Positions 44,965-53,686 of a stretch of 64,000 bases of DNA are shown piece by piece. The notes under the pieces are model-generated. The model was not told where the DNA came from. It worked only from the letters and a program-made list of their open reading frames with translations, and ran no database searches. The number at the start of each line of letters is the position of its first letter. Within the stretch, counting starts at the first letter, position 1. The position numbers and the translations under genes are program-made. This DNA comes from Sphingomonas sp. SORGH_AS_0879 (GTDB taxonomy: Bacteria > Pseudomonadota > Alphaproteobacteria > Sphingomonadales > Sphingomonadaceae): assembly GCF_030819175.1 (NCBI RefSeq), contig NZ_JAUTBJ010000002.1, forward strand, positions 2,552,001 through 2,616,000. The letters run 5' to 3'.

Positions 44965-46034
44965 AGCTGCCCGCCCGTCAGCGGCGCGGCAACGCCGGTC
45001 GTGCCCGGGAAGGTCAGCGGCAGGCCCTGCAGGCTGCGCGCGGCGAGGAACGCCATCGCCTCGGCCTCGATGAAATCGCTGCGCAAGCCGATGTCGTCCG
45101 CCGTCCGGCAGGTCCCGAGTCGATCGCGCAGCGCCGCCATCAGCGCCGGATTATGGCTGCCCCCGCCGCATATGATCCAGCATTCTGGCGGGGCGGGCAG
45201 CATGCGGGCCGTCAGGGCGACAGCCTCGGCCGTGAAAGCGGTGAGCGTCGCGGCGGCGTCTTCCAGCGAACAGGCCGCCGCCCAGTCGATCGGAAAGTCG
45301 TAGCGATCGAGCGATTTCGCCCCCTCCCCACGGAAATAGTCGTGTGCCAGAAGGCGGGCCAGAACCTCCGTATCGACGCTGCCCGCCGCCGCGAACCGGC
45401 CACCATCGTCGTAACGGCCCGCGCCATGTGCCTGGACGACCTGATCGATCAGGCCGTTGCCCGGCCCCGTATCGAACGCGACCAGCGTGCCGTCCGCACC
45501 GATCCAGGTCAGGTTCGCCACACCACCGACGTTGAGGAACGCGACCGGTCGCGTCAGCCCGAGATAGTCGGCGAGCGCGGCGTGATAGACCGGCACCAGC
45601 GGGGCCCCCTGCCCGCCCGCGCGCAAATCGTCCTGCCGCATCTGCGCCACCACCGGCAAGCCCAGGGCATCCGCCAGCATCCGGGGATCGCCGATCTGGA
45701 CGGACAAGCCCCGCTCTGGCCGATGAAGCAACGTCTGGCCGTGAAAGCCGATCAATGCCGGGCGGCACCCGGCCTCGGCAATGACCCGTTCACCAACCTC
45801 GACATGCAGCCGCACGATGAGGTCGGATGCGGGATCGAACGACGACGGCACCGCGCCATAGCCGTTCCACGCCAGAGCATCGCGGGTCGCCTGCTCGATG
45901 ATCGTGCGTTCGGCACTCGTAAACGGGATGATCGCCGTGGGGCCGAACGCCTTGACCCGCTCACCATCGGTTTCGATCATCGCGACATCGACACCGTCGA
46001 GCGACGTCCCGCTCATATAGCCCATCACCAGCAT
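44937..46034 (-). CDS. anmK: Anhydro-N-acetylmuramic acid kinase AnmK
   Basis: A 365-residue enzyme, near the E. coli length of 369. It has the ATP-site entry GYMSGTSLDGVDVAMIE, GFHGQTLLHRPE, QDDLRAGGQGAPLVPVYH, FLNVGGVANLTWIG, the catalytic-region DTGPGNGLID and CGGGSHNPAL. It hydrolyses the 1,6-anhydro ring and phosphorylates the product to MurNAc-6-P, the substrate of MurQ. The ATG at 46034 overlaps the phosphatase-like gene stop by one base (TGATG). Its C-terminal codons overlap a cluster of GGTAT half-sites for the next gene's promoter. Confidence 0.95.
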   Translation of the reverse strand: MLVMGYMSGTSLDGVDVAMIETDGERVKAFGPTAIIPFTSAERTIIEQATRDALAWNGYGAVPSSFDPASDLIVRLHVEVGERVIAEAGCRPALIGFHGQTLLHRPERGLSVQIGDPRMLADALGLPVVAQMRQDDLRAGGQGAPLVPVYHAALADYLGLTRPVAFLNVGGVANLTWIGADGTLVAFDTGPGNGLIDQVVQAHGAGRYDDGGRFAAAGSVDTEVLARLLAHDYFRGEGAKSLDRYDFPIDWAAACSLEDAAATLTAFTAEAVALTARMLPAPPECWIICGGGSHNPALMAALRDRLGTCRTADDIGLRSDFIEAEAMAFLAARSLQGLPLTFPGTTGVAAPLTGGQLWYPVSNTK

Positions 46035-46891
46035 CAGCGCGACGGGTCCCAGGTGCAGACGATCAGGCTGGCATCGTCGTGCCGCTTCACACGGACATGA
46101 CGCAGCAGCGAATCCGGCTCGCTCTCGATATCGCGCAATCGTGCAAGCCAGGCGGCCCCATCCTCCGACGTGGCGATCGCCAGCAGATCGGCAGGCGTCG
46201 CCGTCCCGAACAGCTCGACAAGCCGCAGGAACCCGTCACTGGCGATGGCGAAGCGCTGACCGGGACGGAGCGGCACCGTCGCCTGCCAGACATGGTCCGC
46301 CGCGGCGGGCTCGGTGCCGAGCACCCAATAGCCGCCCTCACGATTTTTGAGACGGCGATTGTCGCTCAGGCCCGGCAACAGGCGAAGCTTCAAGGCATCA
46401 TTATCGATCGAGGGATCTTCCTCGCGGATCGCCTTGACCGCAGCAAGGGTCCGCGCCTCGACAGCATCGAGCGCATAGGTGCCGAACAATCGCGCAGTCC
46501 CCGCATCGTCCACCGTCACCACGCGACAGTCGGCGAGCGCCGTGATCTCGGCAACGTCGCCCTGCCGGCGGATCATGGCAAAGGCCGCCGAGGGTAGCTC
46601 ATGCGTGCCGTCGGCGGCGCGGCGCTGGGCATCCGCGAGCGCGGCAGCACAGCGCGTCATGACCAGGCGCAACATCTCGATCGTGGATCGATCCGGATCT
46701 TCCGCCAGCGCTTCGGCGATCAGCCGGCTGGCGGTATGCGCGAACCAGGCCGCGTCACTCGGGGCGTCCAGCAGAGATGGACCGACGCCCGTAGCCCCGT
46801 CGATCACCCAGGCCGCGTCGCCATGATGGCCGACCGCATCCTCGTTCACCATGCTCCCGCCATCGGAGAGTGCGACATCGATCCTCAGCAT
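46034..46891 (-). CDS. PP2C-like protein phosphatase, first gene of AnmK unit
   Basis: A 285-residue protein with the PP2C layout. Metal-site motifs are NEDAVG near residue 17, VIDGATG near residue 30, ALADCRV (the GDSR-like position), IASDGFLRL near residue 220 and the closing HDDASLIVC. All main acidic ligands are retained, so phosphatase activity on Ser/Thr is plausible. It has no signal peptide. It is translationally coupled to anmK (TGATG), which is not usual for these enzymes. It could act on a phosphoprotein controlling the locus, or have been recruited to hydrolyse a small phosphorylated metabolite; both are speculation. Confidence 0.78.
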   Translation of the reverse strand: MLRIDVALSDGGSMVNEDAVGHHGDAAWVIDGATGVGPSLLDAPSDAAWFAHTASRLIAEALAEDPDRSTIEMLRLVMTRCAAALADAQRRAADGTHELPSAAFAMIRRQGDVAEITALADCRVVTVDDAGTARLFGTYALDAVEARTLAAVKAIREEDPSIDNDALKLRLLPGLSDNRRLKNREGGYWVLGTEPAAADHVWQATVPLRPGQRFAIASDGFLRLVELFGTATPADLLAIATSEDGAAWLARLRDIESEPDSLLRHVRVKRHDDASLIVCTWDPSR

Positions 46892-46964
46892 TCCATGCTC
46901 CCGATCCGCTCTTCATGCGATGGGACATGCTACGCCGATGCTCGCAGACATGCAAACCAATAGC

Positions 46965-46995
46965 ATGCCACTTGCGTCATTCGGCATAGTGGTAT
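46965..46995. promoter_or_regulatory. Inverted repeat upstream of dld
   Basis: ATGCCACT (46965-46972) and AGTGGTAT (46988-46995) pair at 7 of 8 positions over a 15-base spacer, between the divergent phosphatase-like and dld genes. The right arm contains the GGTAT core seen before the receptor, so the same regulator may bind here. Confidence 0.4.
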
Positions 46996-47027
46996 TTATT
47001 CGGGTTATGACGTTCCCTCGGCGCACC

Positions 47028-48738
47028 ATGACCGACACCGCAACGTTGCTCGCCCGGCTGCGTGCCGCCGTCGGCCGCCGCCACGTCCTGACCACGGCGC
47101 GTGCCACCGCCCGTTTCCGCAAAGGCTATCGCACCGGCGGGGGACCGGCGATCGCTGTGGTACGACCGGGCAGTCTGGTCGAGATGTGGCGCGTCGCACA
47201 GGCCTGCGTCGCCGCCGATGTCTCGATCCTCCTGCAAGCGTCGAACACCGGGCTGACCGGCGGCTCCACGCCAGACGGCGATGATTATCCAGGCGGCCTC
47301 GTCATCATCAGCACCACGCGATTGTCGCGGCTGACCGTGATTCGAGAGGGCGAGCAGGTGGTGTGCCTGCCCGGCGCGACCCTGTACGAGCTCGAACAGG
47401 CCTTGCGACCTTATGGACGAGAGCCGCATTCGGTGATCGGGTCATCCTGTTTCGGGGCGTCGGTCGTCGGCGGCATCTGCAACAATTCGGGCGGTTCGCT
47501 GATCCGGCGCGGGCCCGCCTTATACCCAGTTGGCCCTGTTCGCCGCCGTCGAGCCCGATGGCACCCTGACCCTGGTCAATCATCTGGGCATCGCGCTGGG
47601 CGACGATCCGGAGACGATCCTGTCCCGCCTCGATCGCGGCGATTTCAGCGACGCCGATATTGAGGACGCGGGCGATCGATGGGCGCACGATCACCGCTAT
47701 GCCGAACATGTCCGGGCGATCGACAGCCATGTCCCCGCCCGCTTCAATGCCGACCCGCGCTGTCTGTTCGAGGCGGCGGGAAGTGCGGGCAAGCTGATCG
47801 TCTTCGCGGTCCGCCTCGACACCTTCGCGCGCGAAGAGGGCACCGCCACCTTCTATATCGGCACCAATGAACCCGACCGCCTGACCGACCTGCGGCGGAC
47901 GATGCTGCGCGATTTCGACAGTCTGCCGATCGCGGGCGAATATATGCACCGCACCGCCTTCGACGTGGCGGATCGCTATGGCCGCGACACCTTCTTCGCG
48001 ATCGAGCGGCTCGGCACCGACCGGCTGCCTGCGCTTTTCGCCGCCAAGGCCTGCTTCGATGCCGTGGCCGATCATATGTCCCGGGGGTTGAGCGACCGCC
48101 TGCTGCAAACAGCGGGTCGGTTCATACCGGATCACCTGCCCGCCTGGATGCGGAGCTATCGCGATCGGTTCGCGCATCACCTGATGCTGAAGGTGTCGGG
48201 CGACCAGATCGACCAGACCCGCGCCCTGCTCACCCGGCTGTTTCCCGGCGACGACGCGGGCGACCATGTCGAATGCAGCGCAGCGGATAGCGCCAAGGCG
48301 TTCCTCCACCGGTTCGTCGCGGCGGGTGCCGCGGTCCGCTACCGCGCGGTCCATGCCGACGCCGTCGCCGATATCGTCGCGCTCGACGTCGCGCTGCCCC
48401 GCAATGCCGCGACATGGACCGAGACATTGCCGCCCGCGCTCGACGCCCAGGTCATTCATGCGCTCTATTACGGGCATTTCTTCTGCCACGTCTTTCATCA
48501 GGACTATATCGTCCGAAAAGGCAACGACCCCGTGGCGTTCGAGCATGCGCTATGGGCATTGCTCGACGCGCGCGGGGCGCAATATCCGGCCGAGCACAAT
48601 GTCGGCCATCTCTATGTCGCACCACCCGCGCTGGCTGAATTCTACCGCCGGATCGATCCACGAAACCAGCTCAACCCCGGCATTGGCCAGACGCCCCGTG
48701 CGCGCCACTGGAGCAACGCATCGGACGGTCCGGCTTGA
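47028..48738 (+). pseudogene. dld: D-lactate dehydrogenase (quinone) Dld, one-base frameshift
   Basis: The reading is very close to E. coli Dld, an FAD-dependent peripheral membrane enzyme. The first frame has FRKGYRTGGGPAIAV, QASNTGLTGGSTPDG and the FAD-site stretch SSCFGASVVGGICNNSGGS. The second has FYIGTNEPDRL, AGEYMHRTAFDVADRYG and YPAEHNVGHLY. The frame breaks at 47520-47521, where a doubled T replaces the single T expected in GPAYTQLALF. One base removed restores an enzyme of 569 residues. It would oxidise the D-lactate released by MurQ to pyruvate and feed the quinone pool. The start at 47028 aligns with E. coli; an ATG at 47007 is also in frame. Confidence 0.9.
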
Positions 48739-48829
48739 GCGTCCGTCGCCCCCGGGGCCATGGCCAGCCGTTATGGCCGTCCGCCATGGTGGAATGGGTG
48801 GCCATCCGTCGACATGCTATGGCGGAGCG

Positions 48830-50155
48830 ATGGAGCGCATGAAGTTTCGAGCCGCGCGAACCCGCCGCGCCCGCATCGCCCCACTTCTCGCGTGGCTCGC
48901 CATCTGCGCCGCGCCTGCGTCCGCCGCGCCTGCCGCCTGCCCGATCCTGAGCGCCCCATCGACCCGCGCCAGCGATACGCGCTTCGCCCGGATCGACGCG
49001 GCGGTCCGCGGCGGCGTCGGTACGCTCTATCCGGGCGCGGTGCTGCTCGTGACCGATCGCGGGCGGATCGTCCATCGCGCGGCCTTCGGCCATGCCCAGA
49101 CGCTGACCACGGCACCGGACGGCACGCCGCACCCACTCGCAACGCCGCGAGCAATGAGCGTCGATACGCTCTTCGACATGGCCTCCGTCACCAAGATCGA
49201 GGCGACGACCGCCGCAATCCTGCATCTCATGGGCACCCGCCGCCTGTCCCTCGACGACCGGCTGGGCGCGCTGCTGCCGGAGTTCCAAGGGACAGACAAG
49301 GCGGACATCACCGTCCGCCAGTTGCTGACCCACCGCGCAGGGCTATGGGAATGGCAGCCGACCTGGCTCCACCGCGACGCCTCGGGCGAGATACTGCCCT
49401 ATCTGGCGGCCCTGCCGCTCCGCTATCCGGTGGGCTCGCGCTTCGCCTATTCCGATCTTGGCTTCATGCTGCTCGGAGCCATTGTCGAGCGGGTCGCGGG
49501 CATGAAGCTGGACCGCTATGTCCGCGAAGAGCTCTATCGCCCGCTTGGCATGACCGATACCGGCTTCGTGCCGTCATCGACCTTGCGCAGACGTGCCGCC
49601 GCGACATCGCAGGGTGACGCGTATCAGCGGCGCATGGCGGAGACCGGCAAGCCCTATCCCGCCGCGCCCTTCCCGCCCGCCCAGCCCTTTGCCGGTTATC
49701 GAAACCATATGCTGGTCGGCGAGGCGAACGATGCCAATGCGGCGCTTGGCTGGCGCGGGGTGGCGGGGCATGCTGGGCTGTTCTCGACCGCGACCGACCT
49801 TGCCCGCTATGCGCAGGCGCTGCTGAACGGCGGCTGCCATGGCCGCTGGCGGCTCGCACCCGCCTCGACGATCGCCGCATTCGAGCAGACGCCGTTCGAC
49901 GCCGATCAGGCCCTGGGCTTCCACAAGACGCAGCTCCCCGGGATCGCCGCCCCCTTTTACGGCCATTCGGGCTTTACCGGCACCTGGTTCGCCTTCTCCC
50001 CACAACTGGACATGACCGTCGTGCTGCTCACCAACCGGGTCCACCGTCCGGACGGCGAGCCCTATCCCGCGCTCGACACCCTGCGCGAGACGGTGCTGCT
50101 GGATGCGGTGGCGACGGTGCTCGATAATCGCAATAAGGAGAAGACATGGCGCTGA
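48830..50155 (+). CDS. Exported serine hydrolase, class C beta-lactamase/DD-peptidase fold
   Basis: A 441-residue protein with an N-terminal signal peptide (to about PASAA). The acyl-enzyme motif is SVTK (Ser119, Lys122), the second motif is YSD at residues 207-209, and HSGF replaces KTG near the C-terminus, as in esterase and DD-carboxypeptidase relatives of AmpC. It would act in the periplasm, probably on peptidoglycan stem peptides or esters. An in-frame ATG at 48839 is an alternative start. It lies between dld and the GH84 gene, and its last 10 bases overlap the GH84 start region. It is not necessarily a resistance enzyme. Confidence 0.83.
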   Translation: MERMKFRAARTRRARIAPLLAWLAICAAPASAAPAACPILSAPSTRASDTRFARIDAAVRGGVGTLYPGAVLLVTDRGRIVHRAAFGHAQTLTTAPDGTPHPLATPRAMSVDTLFDMASVTKIEATTAAILHLMGTRRLSLDDRLGALLPEFQGTDKADITVRQLLTHRAGLWEWQPTWLHRDASGEILPYLAALPLRYPVGSRFAYSDLGFMLLGAIVERVAGMKLDRYVREELYRPLGMTDTGFVPSSTLRRRAAATSQGDAYQRRMAETGKPYPAAPFPPAQPFAGYRNHMLVGEANDANAALGWRGVAGHAGLFSTATDLARYAQALLNGGCHGRWRLAPASTIAAFEQTPFDADQALGFHKTQLPGIAAPFYGHSGFTGTWFAFSPQLDMTVVLLTNRVHRPDGEPYPALDTLRETVLLDAVATVLDNRNKEKTWR

Positions 50156-51210
50156 ACCTGGGCGTGATCGAGGGCTTTTTCGGCAAGCCTTGGAGCTGGG
50201 CGGACCGTACCACGGTGCTGCGCACGCTGGCGGGGGCGGGCTATCGTTTCTATCATTACGGGCCCAAGGCCGACCCGTTCCTGCGCCGCCGCTGGCGCGA
50301 GCCGCATCCGCCGGAACAATTCGCTCCGCTGGCCGCCTTCGCCGCCGAGTGCAGGAGGTTGGGCGTGCGCTTCGGCGTGGCGTTGACCCCGGCGGGCAGC
50401 ACGCATCCTTTCAACGAGGAATCCCGTGCGGCGCTGACGCGGAAGCTGCGGCAACTCGACGCGCTGGGCATCGACGACCTCGCCATCCTGTTCGACGACC
50501 TGCCCGCCGACCTGCCCGATCTGGCGCGGAGTCAGGCCGAACTGGTCGACTTCTGCGCGAACAACAGCCGCGCGACCCAGGTCTTCTTCTGCCCGAGCTT
50601 CTATTCGGACGATCCGATCCTGGAACGCGCCTGGGGCAAGCGGCCGCCGGACTATCTGCAACGGTTGGGCCGCCATCTCGATCGCAAGGTGCGGGTCTAT
50701 TGGACCGGCGAGGAAGTGGTCTCGCGTGAGATCGGCGTCGCCCATCTGGAGCGGGTGCAGCACGAACTCGGGCGCAAGGTGTGCCTGTGGGACAATTACC
50801 CCGTCAATGACGGCGTGCGCATGTCGCAGTATCTCCACCTGCGCGCCTTTACCGGCCGTCCCGCGGCGATCCGCCATCATGTCACCGGTCATGCGATCAA
50901 CCCCGCGTCGCAACCGCTCCTGTCCTGCATCCCCGCGCTGACGCTCGCCGCCAGCTACCGCGAAGGGGAACGCTACGCCTATGGCCAGGCCTTTCTGACG
51001 GCGGCGACCAAGGTGCTGGGCGCCGATTTCGGGACCATGTTGCACCGCGACATCCTGCCGCTTCAGGATACCGGCCTCGACAATCTCGGCCCTCGTTTCG
51101 CCGAGTTGCGCGAGCGCTATGGGGCGATCGATCATCCGGCGGCGCGAGAAATCACCGACTGGCTGGACGGTCGCTTCCGCACGACGCTGGAAGAGGTGCA
51201 GACGCAGTAG
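50146..51210 (+). CDS. GH84-type beta-N-acetylglucosaminidase
   Basis: A 354-residue enzyme of the GH84 (hyaluronoglucosaminidase/O-GlcNAcase-like) family. It starts GVIEGFFGKPWSW, which is the family's first strand, and has the catalytic Asp pair at residues 117-118 (AILFDDLPAD), followed by FFCPSFYSDD and VYWTGEEVVS. There is no signal peptide, so it acts in the cytoplasm. It would release GlcNAc from GlcNAc-anhydroMurNAc or similar products, a job done by GH3 NagZ in most recycling pathways. AAGGAG lies 8 bases before the ATG. The amino-sugar kinase gene follows after 15 bases. Confidence 0.87.
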   Translation: MALNLGVIEGFFGKPWSWADRTTVLRTLAGAGYRFYHYGPKADPFLRRRWREPHPPEQFAPLAAFAAECRRLGVRFGVALTPAGSTHPFNEESRAALTRKLRQLDALGIDDLAILFDDLPADLPDLARSQAELVDFCANNSRATQVFFCPSFYSDDPILERAWGKRPPDYLQRLGRHLDRKVRVYWTGEEVVSREIGVAHLERVQHELGRKVCLWDNYPVNDGVRMSQYLHLRAFTGRPAAIRHHVTGHAINPASQPLLSCIPALTLAASYREGERYAYGQAFLTAATKVLGADFGTMLHRDILPLQDTGLDNLGPRFAELRERYGAIDHPAAREITDWLDGRFRTTLEEVQTQ

Positions 51211-51225
51211 AGGCAAGGATCGGAC

Positions 51226-52110
51226 ATGACGCAGTTCTTTCTCGGCGTGGACGCGGGTGGCAGCCATTGCCGTTGCCGCCTGGTCGACGGCACCGGTCAG
51301 GTGCTGGCCACCGCCCAGGCGGGCCCGGCCAATGCCGGACTGGGGCTGGACGCGCTCTATGCGACCCTGCGCCGGGTGACCGAGGACGCGGTCCGCGCGG
51401 CGGGGCTGGACGCGGCGCAGGTCGCGGGGGTCCGGGCGGCGATGGGTATCGCGGGCATCTCGCGGCCCGGCGTGCGGGCGGCGCTGGAGGGCTTCGCCTT
51501 TCCCTTCGCCTCGACGGTGTTCGACACCGATGCCGTCATCGCCAATCTGGGGGCCCATGGTGGCGGCGACGGGGCGATATTGATCATCGGCACCGGCAGC
51601 ATCGCACAGGTGCGCGTGGGGGGGCAGAGCTTCCGGATCGGCGGCTATGGCTTTCCGATTTCGGACGAGGGCAGCGGCGCGGCCCTGGGCCTCAGCGCGA
51701 TGCGCCATGCGCTGCGGGCGCTGGACGGGCGGACCCGCGCGACGCCGCTCAGCACCGCCGTCACCGAGCGGTTCGGCCATGATACGGCCCGCGCCATCGC
51801 CTGGATGGATCAGGCGACCCCGCGCGACTATGGCAGCTTCGCGCCGCTGGTGATGGACTATGCCGAGGCGGACGATGCGATCGCCCGCTCGATCGTCGAG
51901 GATGCCGCAGGCCATATCGAACGGTTCATCGAGACGATCTATGAACGCGGCGCGCCCCGCTGCGCGCTGCTCGGAGGCCTGTCGGCGAAGATGCGCCCCT
52001 GGTTGCGCGCACGAACCGTCGCCCGGCTCAGCGAACCGCTGGGCGATGCGTTGAGCGGAGCGCTGTATCTTGCGGGCCTGCCCACCCGGACGACGGAGAT
52101 TTTGCCATGA
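51226..52110 (+). CDS. BadF/BadG-family kinase, candidate GlcNAc or MurNAc kinase
   Basis: A 294-residue actin-fold kinase with FFLGVDAGGSHCRCRLVD (phosphate-1 loop), ILIIGTGSIAQVRV (phosphate-2), GGYGFPISDEGSGAALGLSAMR, and ALLGGLSAKMRP (adenosine site). It matches BadF/BadG/BcrA/BcrD-type N-acetylglucosamine kinases and the MurK group that also phosphorylates MurNAc. It would use the GlcNAc freed by the GH84 enzyme. A further short ORF overlaps its stop (ATGA). The exact sugar cannot be told from sequence. Confidence 0.85.
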   Translation: MTQFFLGVDAGGSHCRCRLVDGTGQVLATAQAGPANAGLGLDALYATLRRVTEDAVRAAGLDAAQVAGVRAAMGIAGISRPGVRAALEGFAFPFASTVFDTDAVIANLGAHGGGDGAILIIGTGSIAQVRVGGQSFRIGGYGFPISDEGSGAALGLSAMRHALRALDGRTRATPLSTAVTERFGHDTARAIAWMDQATPRDYGSFAPLVMDYAEADDAIARSIVEDAAGHIERFIETIYERGAPRCALLGGLSAKMRPWLRARTVARLSEPLGDALSGALYLAGLPTRTTEILP

Positions 52111-52250
52111 TCGCGCGCCGACGCTTCCTCGCCGCCACCGGGCTGGCCGCGCTCGGCCCGGTCGCCGCACCGTTGCTCAAGGCGTTGCCCGCCCCGCCGC
52201 CCGCCCCGGCCCTGCTCGCGTCCAACGCGCTCGCGCTGTTGCGGGGCTGA
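52107..52250 (+). pseudogene. Orphan signal-peptide ORF, likely N-terminal stub of a deleted gene
   Basis: A 47-codon frame starting in the kinase stop (ATGA). It encodes RRRFLAATGLAALGPVAA, a Tat/Sec-like signal peptide, then a short Ala/Pro-rich tail. It ends 11 bases before the convergent dacB stop. The position and signal suggest the first exported gene after the kinase has been lost and only its leader kept; a true miniprotein is possible but less likely. In other MurNAc loci an exported muramidase or amidase would be expected here. Confidence 0.5.
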
Positions 52251-52261
52251 CCGACCGCCGC

Positions 52262-53686
52262 TCAGTTCGCGGCGGCGATCGCCACCAGCGCCGCGTCGAT
52301 CGCCGCCGTAGCGCTCGCGTCGTCGGCCATGTCGTTGGCATAGGCGGCGAAGGTCAGCATCCGCCCGCTCGCCGCGATCATCGTCCCCGCCAGCGCATTG
52401 GCGGCGTTGAGCGTGCCGGTCTTCGCCATCAACCGCCCCGCCAGCGGGGTGCCGACGAACCGCCGCGCGAGCGTGCCGTCGGTGGCGGCAACGGGAAACG
52501 TCGCCAGCCATGCCGCACCCCAGGGCTGGGTCTCCGCCCAGCGCAACAGCGCCACCGTCGCGCGCGGGGTGACGCGGTTATAGTTGGACATGCCCGCCCC
52601 ATCGGCAAAGTCATAGGTCGCGCGGGGCACGCCAGCACGGGCCAGCACCGTGTCGACGACGGCATGCCCATCGGCGACCGACCCGCTCGGCCCCAGTCGG
52701 CGCAGCAGCAGTTCGGCGTGGAGATTCTGGCTCGTCTTGTTGGTCTCGCGCAGATCCTCGGCGAGCGGCGGTGGCGTCAGGCTCGCCAGCACCGGCACGG
52801 GCGCAACCACCGCAACGGGGCGGCCCCCGCGTCGCACGGGATCGTCGGCGTCCGTCAAGGACCGGTGCCGCACGGTGATCCGCCCCGTCACTGTCACGCC
52901 CGCCGCCCGCAGAAGTTGCGCGAACCGCCAGGCCGCCCGGTGCGCCGGATCATCGACTCCCAATCTCAGGACGACCGGCGCTGTCGCCAAGGCGAGACTG
53001 CCGGTCACACGCACAAGGTCGCTGCCCGGCATACGCTCGACCGAGAGCGTCCGCGCCCCGCCCGCCGCGCCCGTCGTCGCGGCATTGTCGATCCGGTAAT
53101 AGCCGTCACCTACGACCCGTGGCGGCGCACCCGGCGCGGTGGGTGTCACGGTCAGCGTCGCGACATTGTCGTCCAGCGTCAGCGCCGAGATGCCGGTGCC
53201 ATAGGCACCGCTCATGTTGTTCCAGCTCATGCCCTTTGGCCAGCGTTCGTCGGGGAATGCCGTGTCGTCGCCGACCACATCGCCCACCGCCCGCGTCCGG
53301 CGGGCGACCGCCGTCGCCAGTTCCGCCAGGCAATCGACCCGGCAATCGGGCGCGGAGGACAGGCGGGCATCGCCATGCCCCGCCAGGATCACCGTCGGCG
53401 TGCCCTGCCCCTCCAGCCGAACCGTCGCCCCACCCGACACATCGGGCGTCGCCACGTTCAGCGTCGCAAAGGCGGCGGCGGTAGTGAACAGCTTGGTGTT
53501 CGACGCGGGCACGAAGCGCTCGTCGGGGCGCAGCGCGACGATCTCGCCCCCCTCGGGATCGACGACCACCAGCCCGATGCGCGTGCCCGGCGGCGCCTTC
53601 GCCAGCGCCTCCATTGCGGCGGGCGGCAGCGGCGCCTCGACCGGCGCGCCCGCCAGCAACAGCGGCAGCAACAGGCTTCCCATCAT
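52262..53686 (-). CDS. dacB: D-alanyl-D-alanine carboxypeptidase/endopeptidase (PBP4, DacB type)
   Basis: A 474-residue peptidase S13 family protein with a short signal (MMGSLLLPLLLAGAPVEA), the nucleophile motif SNTK at residues 62-65, the SxN motif in GAGMSNYN near residue 355, and KTG (LMAKTGTLNAANA) in the last domain. It cleaves D-Ala-D-Ala and D-Ala-mDAP cross-links in the periplasm. The ATG at 53686 overlaps the LysR gene stop (ATGA), so it is the last gene of the long minus-strand unit. It would supply muropeptides from the cell's own or a foreign wall. Confidence 0.93.
   Translation of the reverse strand: MMGSLLLPLLLAGAPVEAPLPPAAMEALAKAPPGTRIGLVVVDPEGGEIVALRPDERFVPASNTKLFTTAAAFATLNVATPDVSGGATVRLEGQGTPTVILAGHGDARLSSAPDCRVDCLAELATAVARRTRAVGDVVGDDTAFPDERWPKGMSWNNMSGAYGTGISALTLDDNVATLTVTPTAPGAPPRVVGDGYYRIDNAATTGAAGGARTLSVERMPGSDLVRVTGSLALATAPVVLRLGVDDPAHRAAWRFAQLLRAAGVTVTGRITVRHRSLTDADDPVRRGGRPVAVVAPVPVLASLTPPPLAEDLRETNKTSQNLHAELLLRRLGPSGSVADGHAVVDTVLARAGVPRATYDFADGAGMSNYNRVTPRATVALLRWAETQPWGAAWLATFPVAATDGTLARRFVGTPLAGRLMAKTGTLNAANALAGTMIAASGRMLTFAAYANDMADDASATAAIDAALVAIAAAN

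Noticed and set aside
48830..50155. AmpC-type beta-lactamase resistance gene.
   Set aside because: The KTG motif is replaced by HSG, as in esterases and DD-peptidases, and the context is wall catabolism.
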